Source: Myxococcales bacterium (GTDB lineage Bacteria > Myxococcota > Polyangia > Nannocystales > Nannocystaceae). Taken from it: a stretch of 64,000 nucleotides of DNA. The notes under the pieces were generated by a model that was not told where the DNA came from, made no database searches, and saw only the letters and a list, made by a program, of their open reading frames with translations. Of the stretch, positions 33,419 to 41,433 are shown in pieces. Where the stretch lies: the NCBI GenBank assembly GCA_016793465.1, contig JAEUJW010000072.1, positions 62,001 to 126,000 on the forward strand, in the 5' to 3' direction. The number at the start of each line of letters is the position of its first letter. The stretch's first letter is position 1. A program made the position numbers and the translations under genes.

Positions 33419-34735
33419 ATGCCCACTCCGCAGGCACCTCGCTCCGTCGCCGTCACGCCCGCGCTGGATCCCCCCGACGCCGTCGCCCTCCTCCGCGTGA
33501 TCGATCCACAAGGCCGCGAGGAGGTCCATGTCCTCGATCGCCCCGCCCTGCACATCGGCGGCGCCCGCGAGACGTGCGCCCTCGTCCTCCGCGATCCCGC
33601 GATCGCCGCCACTCACTGCACCCTGCGCTGGCGCCACACCGGCTGGGTCGTCCACGACCGCGGCGCCCCGGCCGGCACCTACGTCAACGATCGCCGCTGC
33701 CGCGAGCCGACCGCCCTCGCCGACGGCGACCGCCTGACGATCGCCCACCACCGCATCGAATTTTCGATATTTCCCTCGCTCGCGCTGCCCCATGTGCTCG
33801 CGCGCCTGCGACACCGCCCGACCGACTGGTCCGCCCCGCGCCGGCTCTCTCCGCCCGCTCCATCGTCTCCGCCCCGCCCGCGCACGCCCGTGCTCGCCGG
33901 CCTCGCCGCCCTGCTCACCACGATCGTCGTACTGCTCGCCGCCTCGACCGCCCGCTCGACCGTCCCCCGACCCGCCGGCGAATCCTCCGACCTGTCCCCC
34001 GAGACATCCGAACAATCCGCCTCACCCGCCCCCGACCTGTCCCCCGAGCCATCCGAACAATCCGCCTCACCCGCCCCGGACCTGTCCCCCGGGCCATCCG
34101 CTCCGCCGGCCGCCCTCGAGTTCGTCACCGAGCCTCCGCGCTACGAGCTCCCGCCCGACGCGATCGGCCTCGGCACCCCGACCGACGGCCAATTATTGAA
34201 CGCGATCCGCCTGCCGTCCTCGCCCGACTACACCGTCCGCTGTCCCGCCCACGCCTACGCCACCTCCGCGACCGTCGGCGAGCTCATGCACGGCCTCGCC
34301 CTGCTGCGTAACCGTGGTTATCGCGGCGAGCTCGTGGTCGGCGACCTGAGCCGCCCCGACGGCGGCCGCTACGGCCCGCACAAGTCGCACCAGTCCGGCC
34401 GCGACGTCGACATCTGGCTGCCGATCCGCGGCGGCCGTTACCGCCGCGGCTGCGCCCGCTGCGGCACCGACCTGTGCCGCCCCGAGCCCGGCGTCGTCGA
34501 CTGGCAGGCCACCTGGCGCATGATCGAGGCCCTGGACGAGCGAGGCGCCGTGCAGGACATCTTCCTCGACTGGACCCTCCACCCCGCGCTGCGCGACGCC
34601 GCCGCCGCGCTCGGCGTGCCCGACGAGCAGGTCGATCGAAAGATCCAGCACCCGATCCGCGGCCGGGCCACATTAATTAAACACTCGGACGGGCACGTGC
34701 ATCACCTCCACGTCCGCTACCGCGAGCCGGCCTGA
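33419..34735 (+). CDS. FHA-TM-MepA-like murein endopeptidase
   Basis: A 438-residue three-part protein. Residues about 25-120 form an FHA-like domain (LHIGGARETCALVLRDPAIAATHC, then YVNDRRC), in which the usual SxxH is degenerate. A transmembrane helix follows at about 158-178 (VLAGLAALLTTIVVLLAAS), then a repeat linker and a periplasmic peptidase domain with GRYGPHKSHQSGRDVDIWL and HSDGHVHHLHVRY. These fit the zinc ligands of penicillin-insensitive murein endopeptidase (MepA, peptidase family M74). Dedicated peptidoglycan hydrolases help insert the T6SS membrane complex in other bacteria, which fits this location. An FHA fusion would let kinase signalling gate wall opening; this is inference. 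Confidence 0.75.
   Translation: MPTPQAPRSVAVTPALDPPDAVALLRVIDPQGREEVHVLDRPALHIGGARETCALVLRDPAIAATHCTLRWRHTGWVVHDRGAPAGTYVNDRRCREPTALADGDRLTIAHHRIEFSIFPSLALPHVLARLRHRPTDWSAPRRLSPPAPSSPPRPRTPVLAGLAALLTTIVVLLAASTARSTVPRPAGESSDLSPETSEQSASPAPDLSPEPSEQSASPAPDLSPGPSAPPAALEFVTEPPRYELPPDAIGLGTPTDGQLLNAIRLPSSPDYTVRCPAHAYATSATVGELMHGLALLRNRGYRGELVVGDLSRPDGGRYGPHKSHQSGRDVDIWLPIRGGRYRRGCARCGTDLCRPEPGVVDWQATWRMIEALDERGAVQDIFLDWTLHPALRDAAAALGVPDEQVDRKIQHPIRGRATLIKHSDGHVHHLHVRYREPA
33991..34110. repeat. Three 45-bp in-frame repeats in the endopeptidase linker
   Basis: Hairpin-headed units start at 33991, 34036 and 34081, encoding DLSPETSEQSASPAP, DLSPEPSEQSASPAP and DLSPGPS. They lie between the transmembrane helix and the peptidase domain. 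Confidence 0.85.
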
Positions 34736-34746
34736 TCGCGCCCCGC

Positions 34747-35802
34747 TCACGCCCGCACGAGCCGGCGCAGCGCCGCCGCGATAGCCGCGCGGTCGAGCGA
34801 GAAGATCAGGTCCGTCTCCTGATAGGGGCTGATCGCGCAGCCCGGCCCCGTCATCGGCCGCCGCAGCCGACGAAACGCCGCCGCGAACCCGACCTCCAGC
34901 CCATTAAAAAATTCGGCCCCGCTCTCGGCCTGCAGGTGGCACGGGATCACCACGCCGTCGGGCAGCACCGTGCCCCAGAAGCGCCCCGCCGAGCACTTCG
35001 AACAGTCCCCGAACACCGGCCCGCGCGCGAGCCGCTCGACGTACCCCGCCGACGCCCCGACCGGTCGCCCCGCCGCCCGCGCCTCCGCCAGCCTCCCGGC
35101 GATGTCCGCGAACAGCCGCGCGTCGATCACCGGATCCAGCCCCTTCGCATGATTGAAACAATCCTCGTAGGCCGGCTGGAAGTACGCATAAAACCCGTGC
35201 GCCTCGGCCAGCCCCAGCACGTCGTCGATCACGTGCATGTTCTCGCGGGTGAGCACCGTGATCGTCGCGGTCGCCAGGCCGCGCCGCCGCGCCCCCTCGA
35301 GCACCGCGATCACCCGCGCGTACGACCCCCGCCGCCGCCGCACCAGGTCGTGCACCGGCTCCGGCCCGTCGAGCGACACCACCAGGAGATCCAGGCACTC
35401 CGCCAGATCGTCGAGGTGGCGCTCGGTCAGCCACGCGTTGCTGTTGAGCGAGGTCATCAACCCCACCCCCCTCGCATGTTTAATTATCTCGAGCGCGTCA
35501 CGCCGCAGCAGCGCCTCGCCGCCGCTGAAGCTCGCGCGCACCAGACCCGCGGCCCTCAGCTCGTCGATCGCCCGGCAGAACTCGGCGGTCGTCATCTCCC
35601 GACCCGCCGCCGCCGGGATGTTGCAGTACGCGCATTCGAAGTTGCAGCGGTGCGTCAGGATGAACGTCGCCGAGAACGGGAACCCGCCGCCGGTCGCCAG
35701 CGCCGCCCCCAGCCGCGCCGCGCCCTGGACGACCCGCAGCGGACGCGTCACGCGAGGACCGAGCACGCCGCCATCATAGGCCACCCGCGACCTCTCGCTC
35801 AA
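34747..35802 (-). CDS. Radical SAM protein with SPASM-like C terminus
   Basis: A 351-residue radical SAM enzyme. The [4Fe-4S] motif is CNFECAYC (about residues 53-60) after ILTHR, followed by the SAM-binding FSGGEALLR. Extra cysteines near the C terminus (GDCSKCSAGRFWG, IPCHL, GPGCAIS) suggest an auxiliary cluster as in SPASM proteins. The closest general resemblance is to PqqE- or HpnH-like enzymes. No peptide substrate gene is visible nearby. The start overlaps the end of the upstream membrane-protein gene by four bases, making it the last gene of a four-gene operon with queC. It is too long and too Cys-rich to be QueE. Confidence 0.8.
   Translation of the reverse strand: MSERSRVAYDGGVLGPRVTRPLRVVQGAARLGAALATGGGFPFSATFILTHRCNFECAYCNIPAAAGREMTTAEFCRAIDELRAAGLVRASFSGGEALLRRDALEIIKHARGVGLMTSLNSNAWLTERHLDDLAECLDLLVVSLDGPEPVHDLVRRRRGSYARVIAVLEGARRRGLATATITVLTRENMHVIDDVLGLAEAHGFYAYFQPAYEDCFNHAKGLDPVIDARLFADIAGRLAEARAAGRPVGASAGYVERLARGPVFGDCSKCSAGRFWGTVLPDGVVIPCHLQAESGAEFFNGLEVGFAAAFRRLRRPMTGPGCAISPYQETDLIFSLDRAAIAAALRRLVRA
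35478..35487 (-). repeat. AT-rich decamer inside the radical SAM gene
   Basis: GTTTAATTAT on the plus strand, the same decamer as in tssL (17082) and, inverted, at the queC stop (36277). On the coding strand it reads ATA-ATT-AAA-C, encoding IIKH in an otherwise GC-ending codon context. Confidence 0.6.
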
Positions 35803-36269
35803 CGATGCAGCGGCAACAACTCGGCCGGCGCCGCGAGCCGGCCCTCGCGCTCGCGCAGCGCCTCCGCCACCAGCGTCGCCGCCTCGCGGGTCGCCGGCGG
35901 CGCGACGTGCGTGTCGAGGTCGTGCACCGCCGGGAACACCGCCAGCGTCGGCGTGGTCGCCAGCGGCTCGGGCCCCGCCCCCTGGCGCGCCAGCGTCAGC
36001 GCCACCCGCTCCGCCCCCGCGCGCAGCTCGACCCGCAGGTTGCCGCTGCGCAGCGGCCCGACCTCACCGACGGTCCAGCGCCCGAGCCGCCCGCCCGGCG
36101 CGACCGGCCCGAGGAATTCGACCAGCCCCGCCGACGGCGCCCGCTCGAGCAGCGCCGGCGCCGGCGCCCGCTCGCCGAGCCAAGCGTGCACCGTCGAGGC
36201 CGCGACCACCACGATCGTCAGCCCCGCGTACGCGAGCCCCACACCGATCAAGCTGCGGCGATCGAGCAT
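35799..36269 (-). CDS. Small anchored protein upstream of radical SAM gene
   Basis: A 156-residue protein with one N-terminal transmembrane helix (LIGVGLAYAGLTIVVVAAST) and a periplasmic strand-rich domain (GGRLGRWTVGEVGPLRSGNLRVEL). ATG 36269 lies 11 bases beyond the queC stop, and its end overlaps the radical SAM start by four bases. No family recognised. Because it is translationally coupled to the radical SAM gene it may be a partner or substrate-presenting protein, but nothing in its sequence proves this. An open frame continues upstream in the queC antisense frame and is not real. Confidence 0.6.
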   Translation of the reverse strand: MLDRRSLIGVGLAYAGLTIVVVAASTVHAWLGERAPAPALLERAPSAGLVEFLGPVAPGGRLGRWTVGEVGPLRSGNLRVELRAGAERVALTLARQGAGPEPLATTPTLAVFPAVHDLDTHVAPPATREAATLVAEALREREGRLAAPAELLPLHR

Positions 36270-36276
36270 GCCCCGA

Positions 36277-36286
36277 ATAATTAAAC
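36277..36286. repeat. AT-rich decamer at the queC stop codon
   Basis: ATAATTAAAC, the reverse complement of GTTTAATTAT at 17082 and 35478. It supplies the TAA stop of queC. Confidence 0.6.
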
Positions 36287-36973
36287 GTAGCGCGTCGGGT
36301 CCGCGACCCCCGCGTCCGCGAACCCGCGCCGGCGCAGCTGGCAGCTCTCGCAGCGCCCGCAGGCCAGGCCCTCGCTCGGGTCGTAGCACGACAGCGTGTC
36401 GGCGTAGTCGACCCCGACCTGGAGGCCCGCCGCGACGATCTGCGCCTTGGTCCACTCGAGCAGCGGCGTCAGCACGTGGATGCGGTGGCCCTCGACGCCC
36501 GCGCGCGTGGCCTTGTCGGCCAGGGCCTGGAACGCGTGCACGAACTCGGGCCGGCAGTCGGGGTAGCCCGAGTAGTCGAGCGCGTTGACCCCCAGCCAGA
36601 TCTCCCGCGCCTGCAGGGCCTCCGCCCAGGCCAGCGCGTAGGCCAAGAACAACGTGTTGCGCGCCGGCACGTACGTGCTCGGGATCTCCGGGCCGCCGAC
36701 CGGGCTGTCCTTCGGGACAGCCAGCGGGCTGCCATGGACCAGCGACGTCGCCGACGCCACCAGCGCGCCCACGTGCGACAGGTCGACGACCTCGTGGGCC
36801 GCGACCGCGTGGCGCGCCGCCTGTCGCCGCGCGCACGCCAGCTCGACCTCGTGGCGCTGGCCGTAGCGGAAGCTGAGCGCGTAGACCTCGCGTCCGGCCG
36901 CGCGGGCCAGGGCCAGCACGGTCGTCGAGTCGAGCCCGCCGCTCAGCAGCACCACCGCGCGGTCGTGCGTCAT
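36281..36973 (-). CDS. queC: 7-cyano-7-deazaguanine synthase QueC
   Basis: A 230-residue QueC, standard length. The PP-loop SGGLDSTTV (residues about 11-19) binds ATP, RYGQRHEVEL and STYVPARNTLFLAYALAWAE are family blocks, and four cysteines near the C terminus (LSCYDPSEGLACGRCESC) bind zinc. It converts 7-carboxy-7-deazaguanine to preQ0 in queuosine biosynthesis. It overlaps the upstream lipoprotein gene by four bases. queD, queE and queF are not in the window. A perfect hairpin copy at 36703 encodes AVPKDSP in a surface loop. Confidence 0.93.
   Translation of the reverse strand: MTHDRAVVLLSGGLDSTTVLALARAAGREVYALSFRYGQRHEVELACARRQAARHAVAAHEVVDLSHVGALVASATSLVHGSPLAVPKDSPVGGPEIPSTYVPARNTLFLAYALAWAEALQAREIWLGVNALDYSGYPDCRPEFVHAFQALADKATRAGVEGHRIHVLTPLLEWTKAQIVAAGLQVGVDYADTLSCYDPSEGLACGRCESCQLRRRGFADAGVADPTRYV
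36703..36722. repeat. Perfect hairpin copy with TTCG loop inside queC
   Basis: GGCTGTCC-TTCG-GGACAGCC: eight-base perfect arms, the best-preserved copy of the family. On the queC coding strand the loop reads CGAA. Confidence 0.82.
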
Positions 36974-37884
36974 GCCGCCGGCTCGTAGGACGACTCGCTG
37001 TTGAAGCGGATCTCGAAGCTGCCCTGCGGACCCGCCGAGATGGCCTGGGTCGACTGCTGCTTGACGCTGACCGGCAGCTGGTCGTCGAGGTTGAACACCA
37101 CGACCGCCTCGGAGGTCACGTCGAGCGCGAGCATCATGCTCTGCCCGCCCTGCGCGAGCTCCTTGGCCCCGCTCGCCTCCGACTCGATCTTGACCTCCGC
37201 CAGGCGCTTGCCGCTGCTGCTGTCGACCTTGACCAGCGTGTAGGTGGTGTCGATCTCCATGTCGATCTCGATCCCGCCGAAGATCGTCGTCGTCTCTTCC
37301 TTGTGCTCCTTCAGCGGCGTGCCCTCGGCCAGCCCGTCCTTCGGCATCTCGGGCGGGAGCCCGAGGAACGCCCCGACCATCCCGCCGGCGCCGCCGCCCT
37401 TGTCCTTCTCGCTCTTGGCGTTCTCCGCCAGCCCCTTGGTCGCGGCCTTGTCCTCGTCGCCGCGCAGGTCGACGATGCGCGCGCCCTTGGCCGCCTGCAC
37501 GTCCGCCTTGACGTCCGGCGCCGGCTGGCCCTCCTTGACCTCCGGCTTCATCGAGCCCGTCAGGTCGATCTGCCGCACCTCGAGCACCGTGTAGGCGATC
37601 TTCAGCTTGTCCGCCCCCGACGGCGAGACGTCGAGCAGCCCCGTGAGGTCGACCTTCGCCTCGCCGCCGCCGCCGTCGCCGCTGGCCGCGAACGAGGCCT
37701 TCACCGTCTGCTTCAGCTTGGCCGGCCCCGCCTTGTAGCGCAGCACCGTCCCGCTCTGGGTCGCCCCGGCCGCGGCGCCGCCGCCCGGGCCGTCGGTGCC
37801 GGCCTCGGGCGCCTTCTTGCAGGCGGAGGCGGCGGTGAGCAGGGCCAGAGCGAACGAGGACGGGAGCAGGCGGCGCAGCAGCAT
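36970..37884 (-). CDS. Lipoprotein upstream of queC
   Basis: A 304-residue lipoprotein from ATG 37884: MLLRRLLPSSFALALLTAASAC is a signal peptide with a lipobox cysteine at residue 22. A Gly/Ala spacer is followed by a strand-rich domain with long amphipathic strands (LRYKAGPAKLKQTVKASFAA, then IEIDMEIDTTYTLVKVDSS). I do not recognise the family; the layout resembles DUF6263-type lipoproteins. A 4-base overlap with queC makes an operon, yet the products share no obvious pathway. The open frame extends upstream but the ATG directly before the signal peptide is favoured. Confidence 0.72.
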   Translation of the reverse strand: MLLRRLLPSSFALALLTAASACKKAPEAGTDGPGGGAAAGATQSGTVLRYKAGPAKLKQTVKASFAASGDGGGGEAKVDLTGLLDVSPSGADKLKIAYTVLEVRQIDLTGSMKPEVKEGQPAPDVKADVQAAKGARIVDLRGDEDKAATKGLAENAKSEKDKGGGAGGMVGAFLGLPPEMPKDGLAEGTPLKEHKEETTTIFGGIEIDMEIDTTYTLVKVDSSSGKRLAEVKIESEASGAKELAQGGQSMMLALDVTSEAVVVFNLDDQLPVSVKQQSTQAISAGPQGSFEIRFNSESSYEPAA

Positions 37885-37951
37885 GGCGCGCACGCTAACC
37901 GTCCGCGCCGGCCCGCGCAACCGCGAGTGCATGTGCTATGAGGCGGGGGCC

Positions 37952-38902
37952 ATGGTCCTGGAGGCCCTAAAGTCCCTGTTCGGCACGCGCATCCGCCTCC
38001 CGCGGGACCAGATGTCCCGCATCCCTCGCGCGGCCCGCAAGGCCGCCGAGCCCCAGGTGGCCGCCCTGCAGGCCGCGATCGACGAGATCGCCGCCCTGCC
38101 CGGCCTCGCCGACGTCGCCAACACCAAGAAGCTGCCGAAGGGCTTCTTCGCCGCCGTGCAGGCCATGGTCGCCGCCTACGACGCCTACGTCGCCGTGATC
38201 GTCGAGCACACCCCCGCCCTGAAGGGCGCCCCGCGGGCCGGCACGCCCGAGGGCTACCGGGCCTGCCACGAGCAGCCCGTCGGCGTCACCGGCGTCGAGG
38301 GCCTCCACATCTACCGCGCCATCCGCCCGTGGAAGGACTTCCCGCAGGTCGCCAAGGAGCTCGCCCGCACCGGCGAGCAGCAGTTCAAGGACGTCCAGGC
38401 CCTGCACACCGGCAAGGACCCCGACAAGATCTCGATGACCGGCGCCGCCGTCCAGCAGGGCCGCCTGAACTTCGCCCAGCGCGGCGAGCTGTGCCCCCTC
38501 CTCGACCCCGCCACCCACCGCTGCCGCGCCTGGGACGTGCGCCCGTTCGCCTGCCGCATGCACTTCGTCCTGACGGACCCGACCTGGTCCGATCCCCGCG
38601 ACCCGCACTACCCCAGGCAGGTCAAGGCCTTCAACGTCCGCATGCCGATCCGCCAGCAGCTCGCGCTCATGCAGATCGAGAAGCGCATGCTCCTCAACGC
38701 CGTCCCGTTCCTGAACGCCAACGTCCTGCAGTGGCTGCACCTCGCCGAGGGCGGCGCGCTCGCCGAGGTCGGCGAGGCCCCGGTCCGCTTCGCCCCCGAC
38801 GGTCAGGCCGCCGTCAAGGCCAACCGCAACAACCCCGGCGCCAAGAAGTTCGAGAAGGCCAAGCAGAACAAGCAGAACAAGCAGAGGAAGAAGCGCAAGT
38901 AA
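37952..38902 (+). CDS. YkgJ-family cysteine-cluster protein
   Basis: A 316-residue protein. ATG 37952 follows GAGG at good spacing and is preferred over 37931. The C-terminal half has the YkgJ cysteine cluster (YRACHEQPVG, then GELCPLLDPATHRCRAWDVRPFACRMH), thought to bind iron or zinc. The N-terminal half is helical, and the protein ends in a very basic tail (KKFEKAKQNKQNKQRKKRK) that could bind nucleic acid. Function of the family is unknown. It is divergent from the lipoprotein-queC operon, with 67 bases between the starts. Confidence 0.72.
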   Translation: MVLEALKSLFGTRIRLPRDQMSRIPRAARKAAEPQVAALQAAIDEIAALPGLADVANTKKLPKGFFAAVQAMVAAYDAYVAVIVEHTPALKGAPRAGTPEGYRACHEQPVGVTGVEGLHIYRAIRPWKDFPQVAKELARTGEQQFKDVQALHTGKDPDKISMTGAAVQQGRLNFAQRGELCPLLDPATHRCRAWDVRPFACRMHFVLTDPTWSDPRDPHYPRQVKAFNVRMPIRQQLALMQIEKRMLLNAVPFLNANVLQWLHLAEGGALAEVGEAPVRFAPDGQAAVKANRNNPGAKKFEKAKQNKQNKQRKKRK

Positions 38903-38920
38903 CGCGCGAGCGCACGCGCC

Positions 38921-39499
38921 TCACGGCGACGCCGGCGTGCTCACCGGCGACGGCGCCTTGATCCAGCGGTACGCCACGTACGCGCTCATCGTGCCCTTGG
39001 CCTCGCCGCAGATGGTCGTCACCTCGTAGTCGGCGTTGCTGCCGCGCAGCGTGACGCGCCCGTCCTTGCCCTCCTCGCGGACCAGCGCCGGCACCGCCGC
39101 GGACAGCGTCCTGTCGAGCGTCTCGAGGCATGCCTCGCGCGTCGTGCCCGCGGGCAGCGCGAACAGCATCTGCGTCGAGAACAGCCCCTGGTCGTCCGGC
39201 GGCGTGCGCCCCGAGCTCGTCATCGTCGCCCCGGCGAACAGGTCGGCGCGGAACCACGGCGGATCGATCGGCCCCGGCACGTTCCCGCGGACCCTGGCCG
39301 CCGCGCCGGGGTCGGCCGCCAGCGAAATCTTGGGCGCCTCCTTCGCGGGCGTAGCGACCGACTGCAATGATTTCTCTGTAGTCTGGCTCACGCTCCTGTC
39401 CGTCGCTGGCGCCGGCGCGCCGGCCCCGGCCGATTTACCCGCCTCTGCGTTGCACGCGAGCACGATCATCGAGGCGACGAGCGAAGTGACACGAAGCAT
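38921..39499 (-). CDS. Hypothetical lipoprotein
   Basis: A 192-residue lipoprotein from ATG 39499: MLRVTSLVASMIVLAC gives a short signal with lipobox cysteine at residue 16. A Ser/Ala/Pro linker is followed by a compact domain (MLFALPAGTTREACLETLDRTL, then DYEVTTICGEAKGTMSAYVAYRWI) with two further cysteines. No family recognised. It is convergent with the YkgJ gene (18 bases between the stops) and divergent from the TIR gene (64 bases between the starts). Confidence 0.65.
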   Translation of the reverse strand: MLRVTSLVASMIVLACNAEAGKSAGAGAPAPATDRSVSQTTEKSLQSVATPAKEAPKISLAADPGAAARVRGNVPGPIDPPWFRADLFAGATMTSSGRTPPDDQGLFSTQMLFALPAGTTREACLETLDRTLSAAVPALVREEGKDGRVTLRGSNADYEVTTICGEAKGTMSAYVAYRWIKAPSPVSTPASP

Positions 39500-39563
39500 G
39501 GCGCCGCGAGTGTAGAGCAGCTCGAGGGTTGTATGTGCCGAGAAAGTGATACAAGGTTGCGCC

Positions 39564-40283
39564 ATGCGCGGGCCGTCGGCGACGCCGAGTACACCTTCGA
39601 AGCAAGCACCCGACCCCGCCGGCAGTCAGGGCTCCCTCCGCGTCGCCTCGCGGCCCGAGCTCGACGCCGTCCAGCCGCTCGCGGCCGAGTCGGCCTCCCG
39701 CTCGCGCGCCGCCTCGCGCTCGTACCCCGCGGGCGCCGTCTCGGGCCCGCTGGCGGCCGTCCGCGCCGCGCGCAGCGGCGTGTTCATCGCCTACAGCCAC
39801 CGCGACCGCGACCTCCTCGGCGAGCTGCAGGTCCACCTGAAGCCGCTGCAGAAGGCGTGGATGCTCGACCTCTGGGACGACCTGCGCGTCGACCACGGCC
39901 CGCGCGGCGCCGCCGAGCTGCGCCGTGCGATCGAGGCCACCCGCGTCGCGGTGCTGCTCATCTCCCCCGGCTTCCTCGCCTCGCCGTTCATCGCGGAGCA
40001 CGCCCTCCCGGCCACCCTCGCCGCCCAGCTCCACCCGCGGGCCGCCGTCATGTGCCTCTATCTCCGGCCCGCCATGGACGTGTTCGCCGAGTACGACTTC
40101 GTCGACCCGATCACCGGCGGCCCCCGCAGCGTGCGCATCACCAGCTTCCACGACCTCAACGATCCGACCTGCCCGCTCGCCGCCCTCGATCGCCCCGCGC
40201 GCGCCGGCATCCTCGCCGGCGCCGCCGAGGAGATCATCGCCGCCGCACACCGCAGCCCGCCGCCCTCGATCTCCGAGTACTGA
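39564..40283 (+). CDS. TIR-domain protein
   Basis: A 240-residue protein from ATG 39564. The first 75 residues are low-complexity; residues about 78-215 form a TIR domain: SGVFIAYSHRDRDLLGELQVHL (strand A), DLWDDLRVDHGPRG, IEATRVAVLLISPGFLASPFIAEHAL and the strand-D region. The acidic residue after SPFIA (EHAL) is where TIR NADases place their catalytic glutamate. No transmembrane or sensor domain is visible. It may act in NAD-based defence or as a signalling adaptor; no defence partner lies next to it. Divergent from the lipoprotein at 39499. Confidence 0.78.
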   Translation: MRGPSATPSTPSKQAPDPAGSQGSLRVASRPELDAVQPLAAESASRSRAASRSYPAGAVSGPLAAVRAARSGVFIAYSHRDRDLLGELQVHLKPLQKAWMLDLWDDLRVDHGPRGAAELRRAIEATRVAVLLISPGFLASPFIAEHALPATLAAQLHPRAAVMCLYLRPAMDVFAEYDFVDPITGGPRSVRITSFHDLNDPTCPLAALDRPARAGILAGAAEEIIAAAHRSPPPSISEY

Positions 40284-40376
40284 GGGCCACTTCACGCCCC
40301 GCGCGCCCGTCGGCGTGCTTGCGGCGCCAGCAGCCCCCGCGTTATCCTCGGGCGCCGCGCGCTCGCGCGCGACCTC

Positions 40377-41366
40377 ATGCCGGCTCGTCCCCACGGCCCC
40401 ACGGGCCCGCGCGCTCCGTCCTGCCCTCACGGCTCCTCGGCCCTGAGCGCGCTCGTCGTCAGCCTCACCCTCGCCCTTGCGGGCGTCCCTCGCCCCGCCC
40501 TCGCCGCCCGCCCTCGCCCCGCCCTCGCCGCGTTCGCCGCCCCCGAGGTGCCCAAGGAGGTCGAGGACCACTACGACCGCGGCATCCGCGAGCGCGAGGC
40601 CGGCCGCCACGCCGTCGCCGTCGAGGAGTTCACCGCCGCCTACGAGGGCATGCCCCGCGGGCTCAAGGACATGCGGGCCAGCGTGCTGTGGGAGCTCATC
40701 GACGCCCACCGCAGCGCCTACTCCGCCGGCGGGAAGATCCGCGGCAAGCAGCACCCCGCCGCCCACCTGTGCGCCGCCGAGGAGCTGCTCGACCAGTTCC
40801 TCGCCGAGCAGGAGGCCGAGCGCAAGCCCAGGGCCAAGAAGTCGCCCGACGCCCTGCGGGCCGTCGAGCTGCGCGGCAACATCGACAAGGACCTCCAGTC
40901 CGCCCGCGCCGCCAGCCCCGACCTCGACTGCGCCACCGTCGAGTTCCCGCGCGAAGAGGTCGAGCCGGAGCCCGAGCCCACGCCGCCCGCGGCCGTGCCC
41001 CCGCCCCGGCGCGAGATCAACAAGCCGCTGGTGATCGCCGGCAGCGTGACCGCGGGCGTCGGCCTCCTCATGATCGGCCTCATGGCGGGCGGCATGGTCC
41101 GCGGCAAGCGGGCCGAGGAGGCCGGCCAGGACGTCGTCGACATGAACCAGACCCTCCCGCCCGACGACCCCGACCTGGTGGCGATCGACAAGCGCGGCAA
41201 GTCCGGCAACAACATGGCGATCGCCGGCGGCGTGCTGAGCCTGGTGTGCCTGGGCGTCGGCGCCACGCTGCTGGCCTTCGGCCTGCGCGGCAAGCCCTCG
41301 AAGCTCGCCGCGGCCCCCTACGCGACCCCGCACACGGCCGGCCTCACCCTGCGCTGGCAGTTCTGA
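40377..41366 (+). CDS. Two-helix membrane protein with N-terminal helical repeat
   Basis: A 329-residue protein. A long N-terminal segment with a hydrophobic stretch (ALSALVVSLTLALAGV) looks like a signal peptide. Next is a TPR-like helical block (HYDRGIREREAGRHAVAVEEFTAAYEGM), then an acidic-Pro linker (EVEPEPEPTPPAA) and two transmembrane helices near the C terminus (LVIAGSVTAGVGLLMIGLMAGG and MAIAGGVLSLVCLGVGATLLAFG). It ends in a strand with TAGLTLRWQF. The same layout, with other sequence, recurs at 49898. Just downstream (67 bases) is a kinase gene, and the 49898 protein also accompanies a kinase, suggesting paired function. Confidence 0.68.
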   Translation: MPARPHGPTGPRAPSCPHGSSALSALVVSLTLALAGVPRPALAARPRPALAAFAAPEVPKEVEDHYDRGIREREAGRHAVAVEEFTAAYEGMPRGLKDMRASVLWELIDAHRSAYSAGGKIRGKQHPAAHLCAAEELLDQFLAEQEAERKPRAKKSPDALRAVELRGNIDKDLQSARAASPDLDCATVEFPREEVEPEPEPTPPAAVPPPRREINKPLVIAGSVTAGVGLLMIGLMAGGMVRGKRAEEAGQDVVDMNQTLPPDDPDLVAIDKRGKSGNNMAIAGGVLSLVCLGVGATLLAFGLRGKPSKLAAAPYATPHTAGLTLRWQF

Positions 41367-41433
41367 GCCGCCGCGCGGGCTGTTTTCAATCGCCGGATCC
41401 GCCGCGATAATCCGCTATGCTACCGGGCTGCGG

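Noticed and set aside
34747..35802. Radical SAM gene as queE, because of nearby queC
   Set aside because: QueE is about 210 residues with only the CxxxCxxC cluster; this protein is 351 residues with extra C-terminal cysteines.
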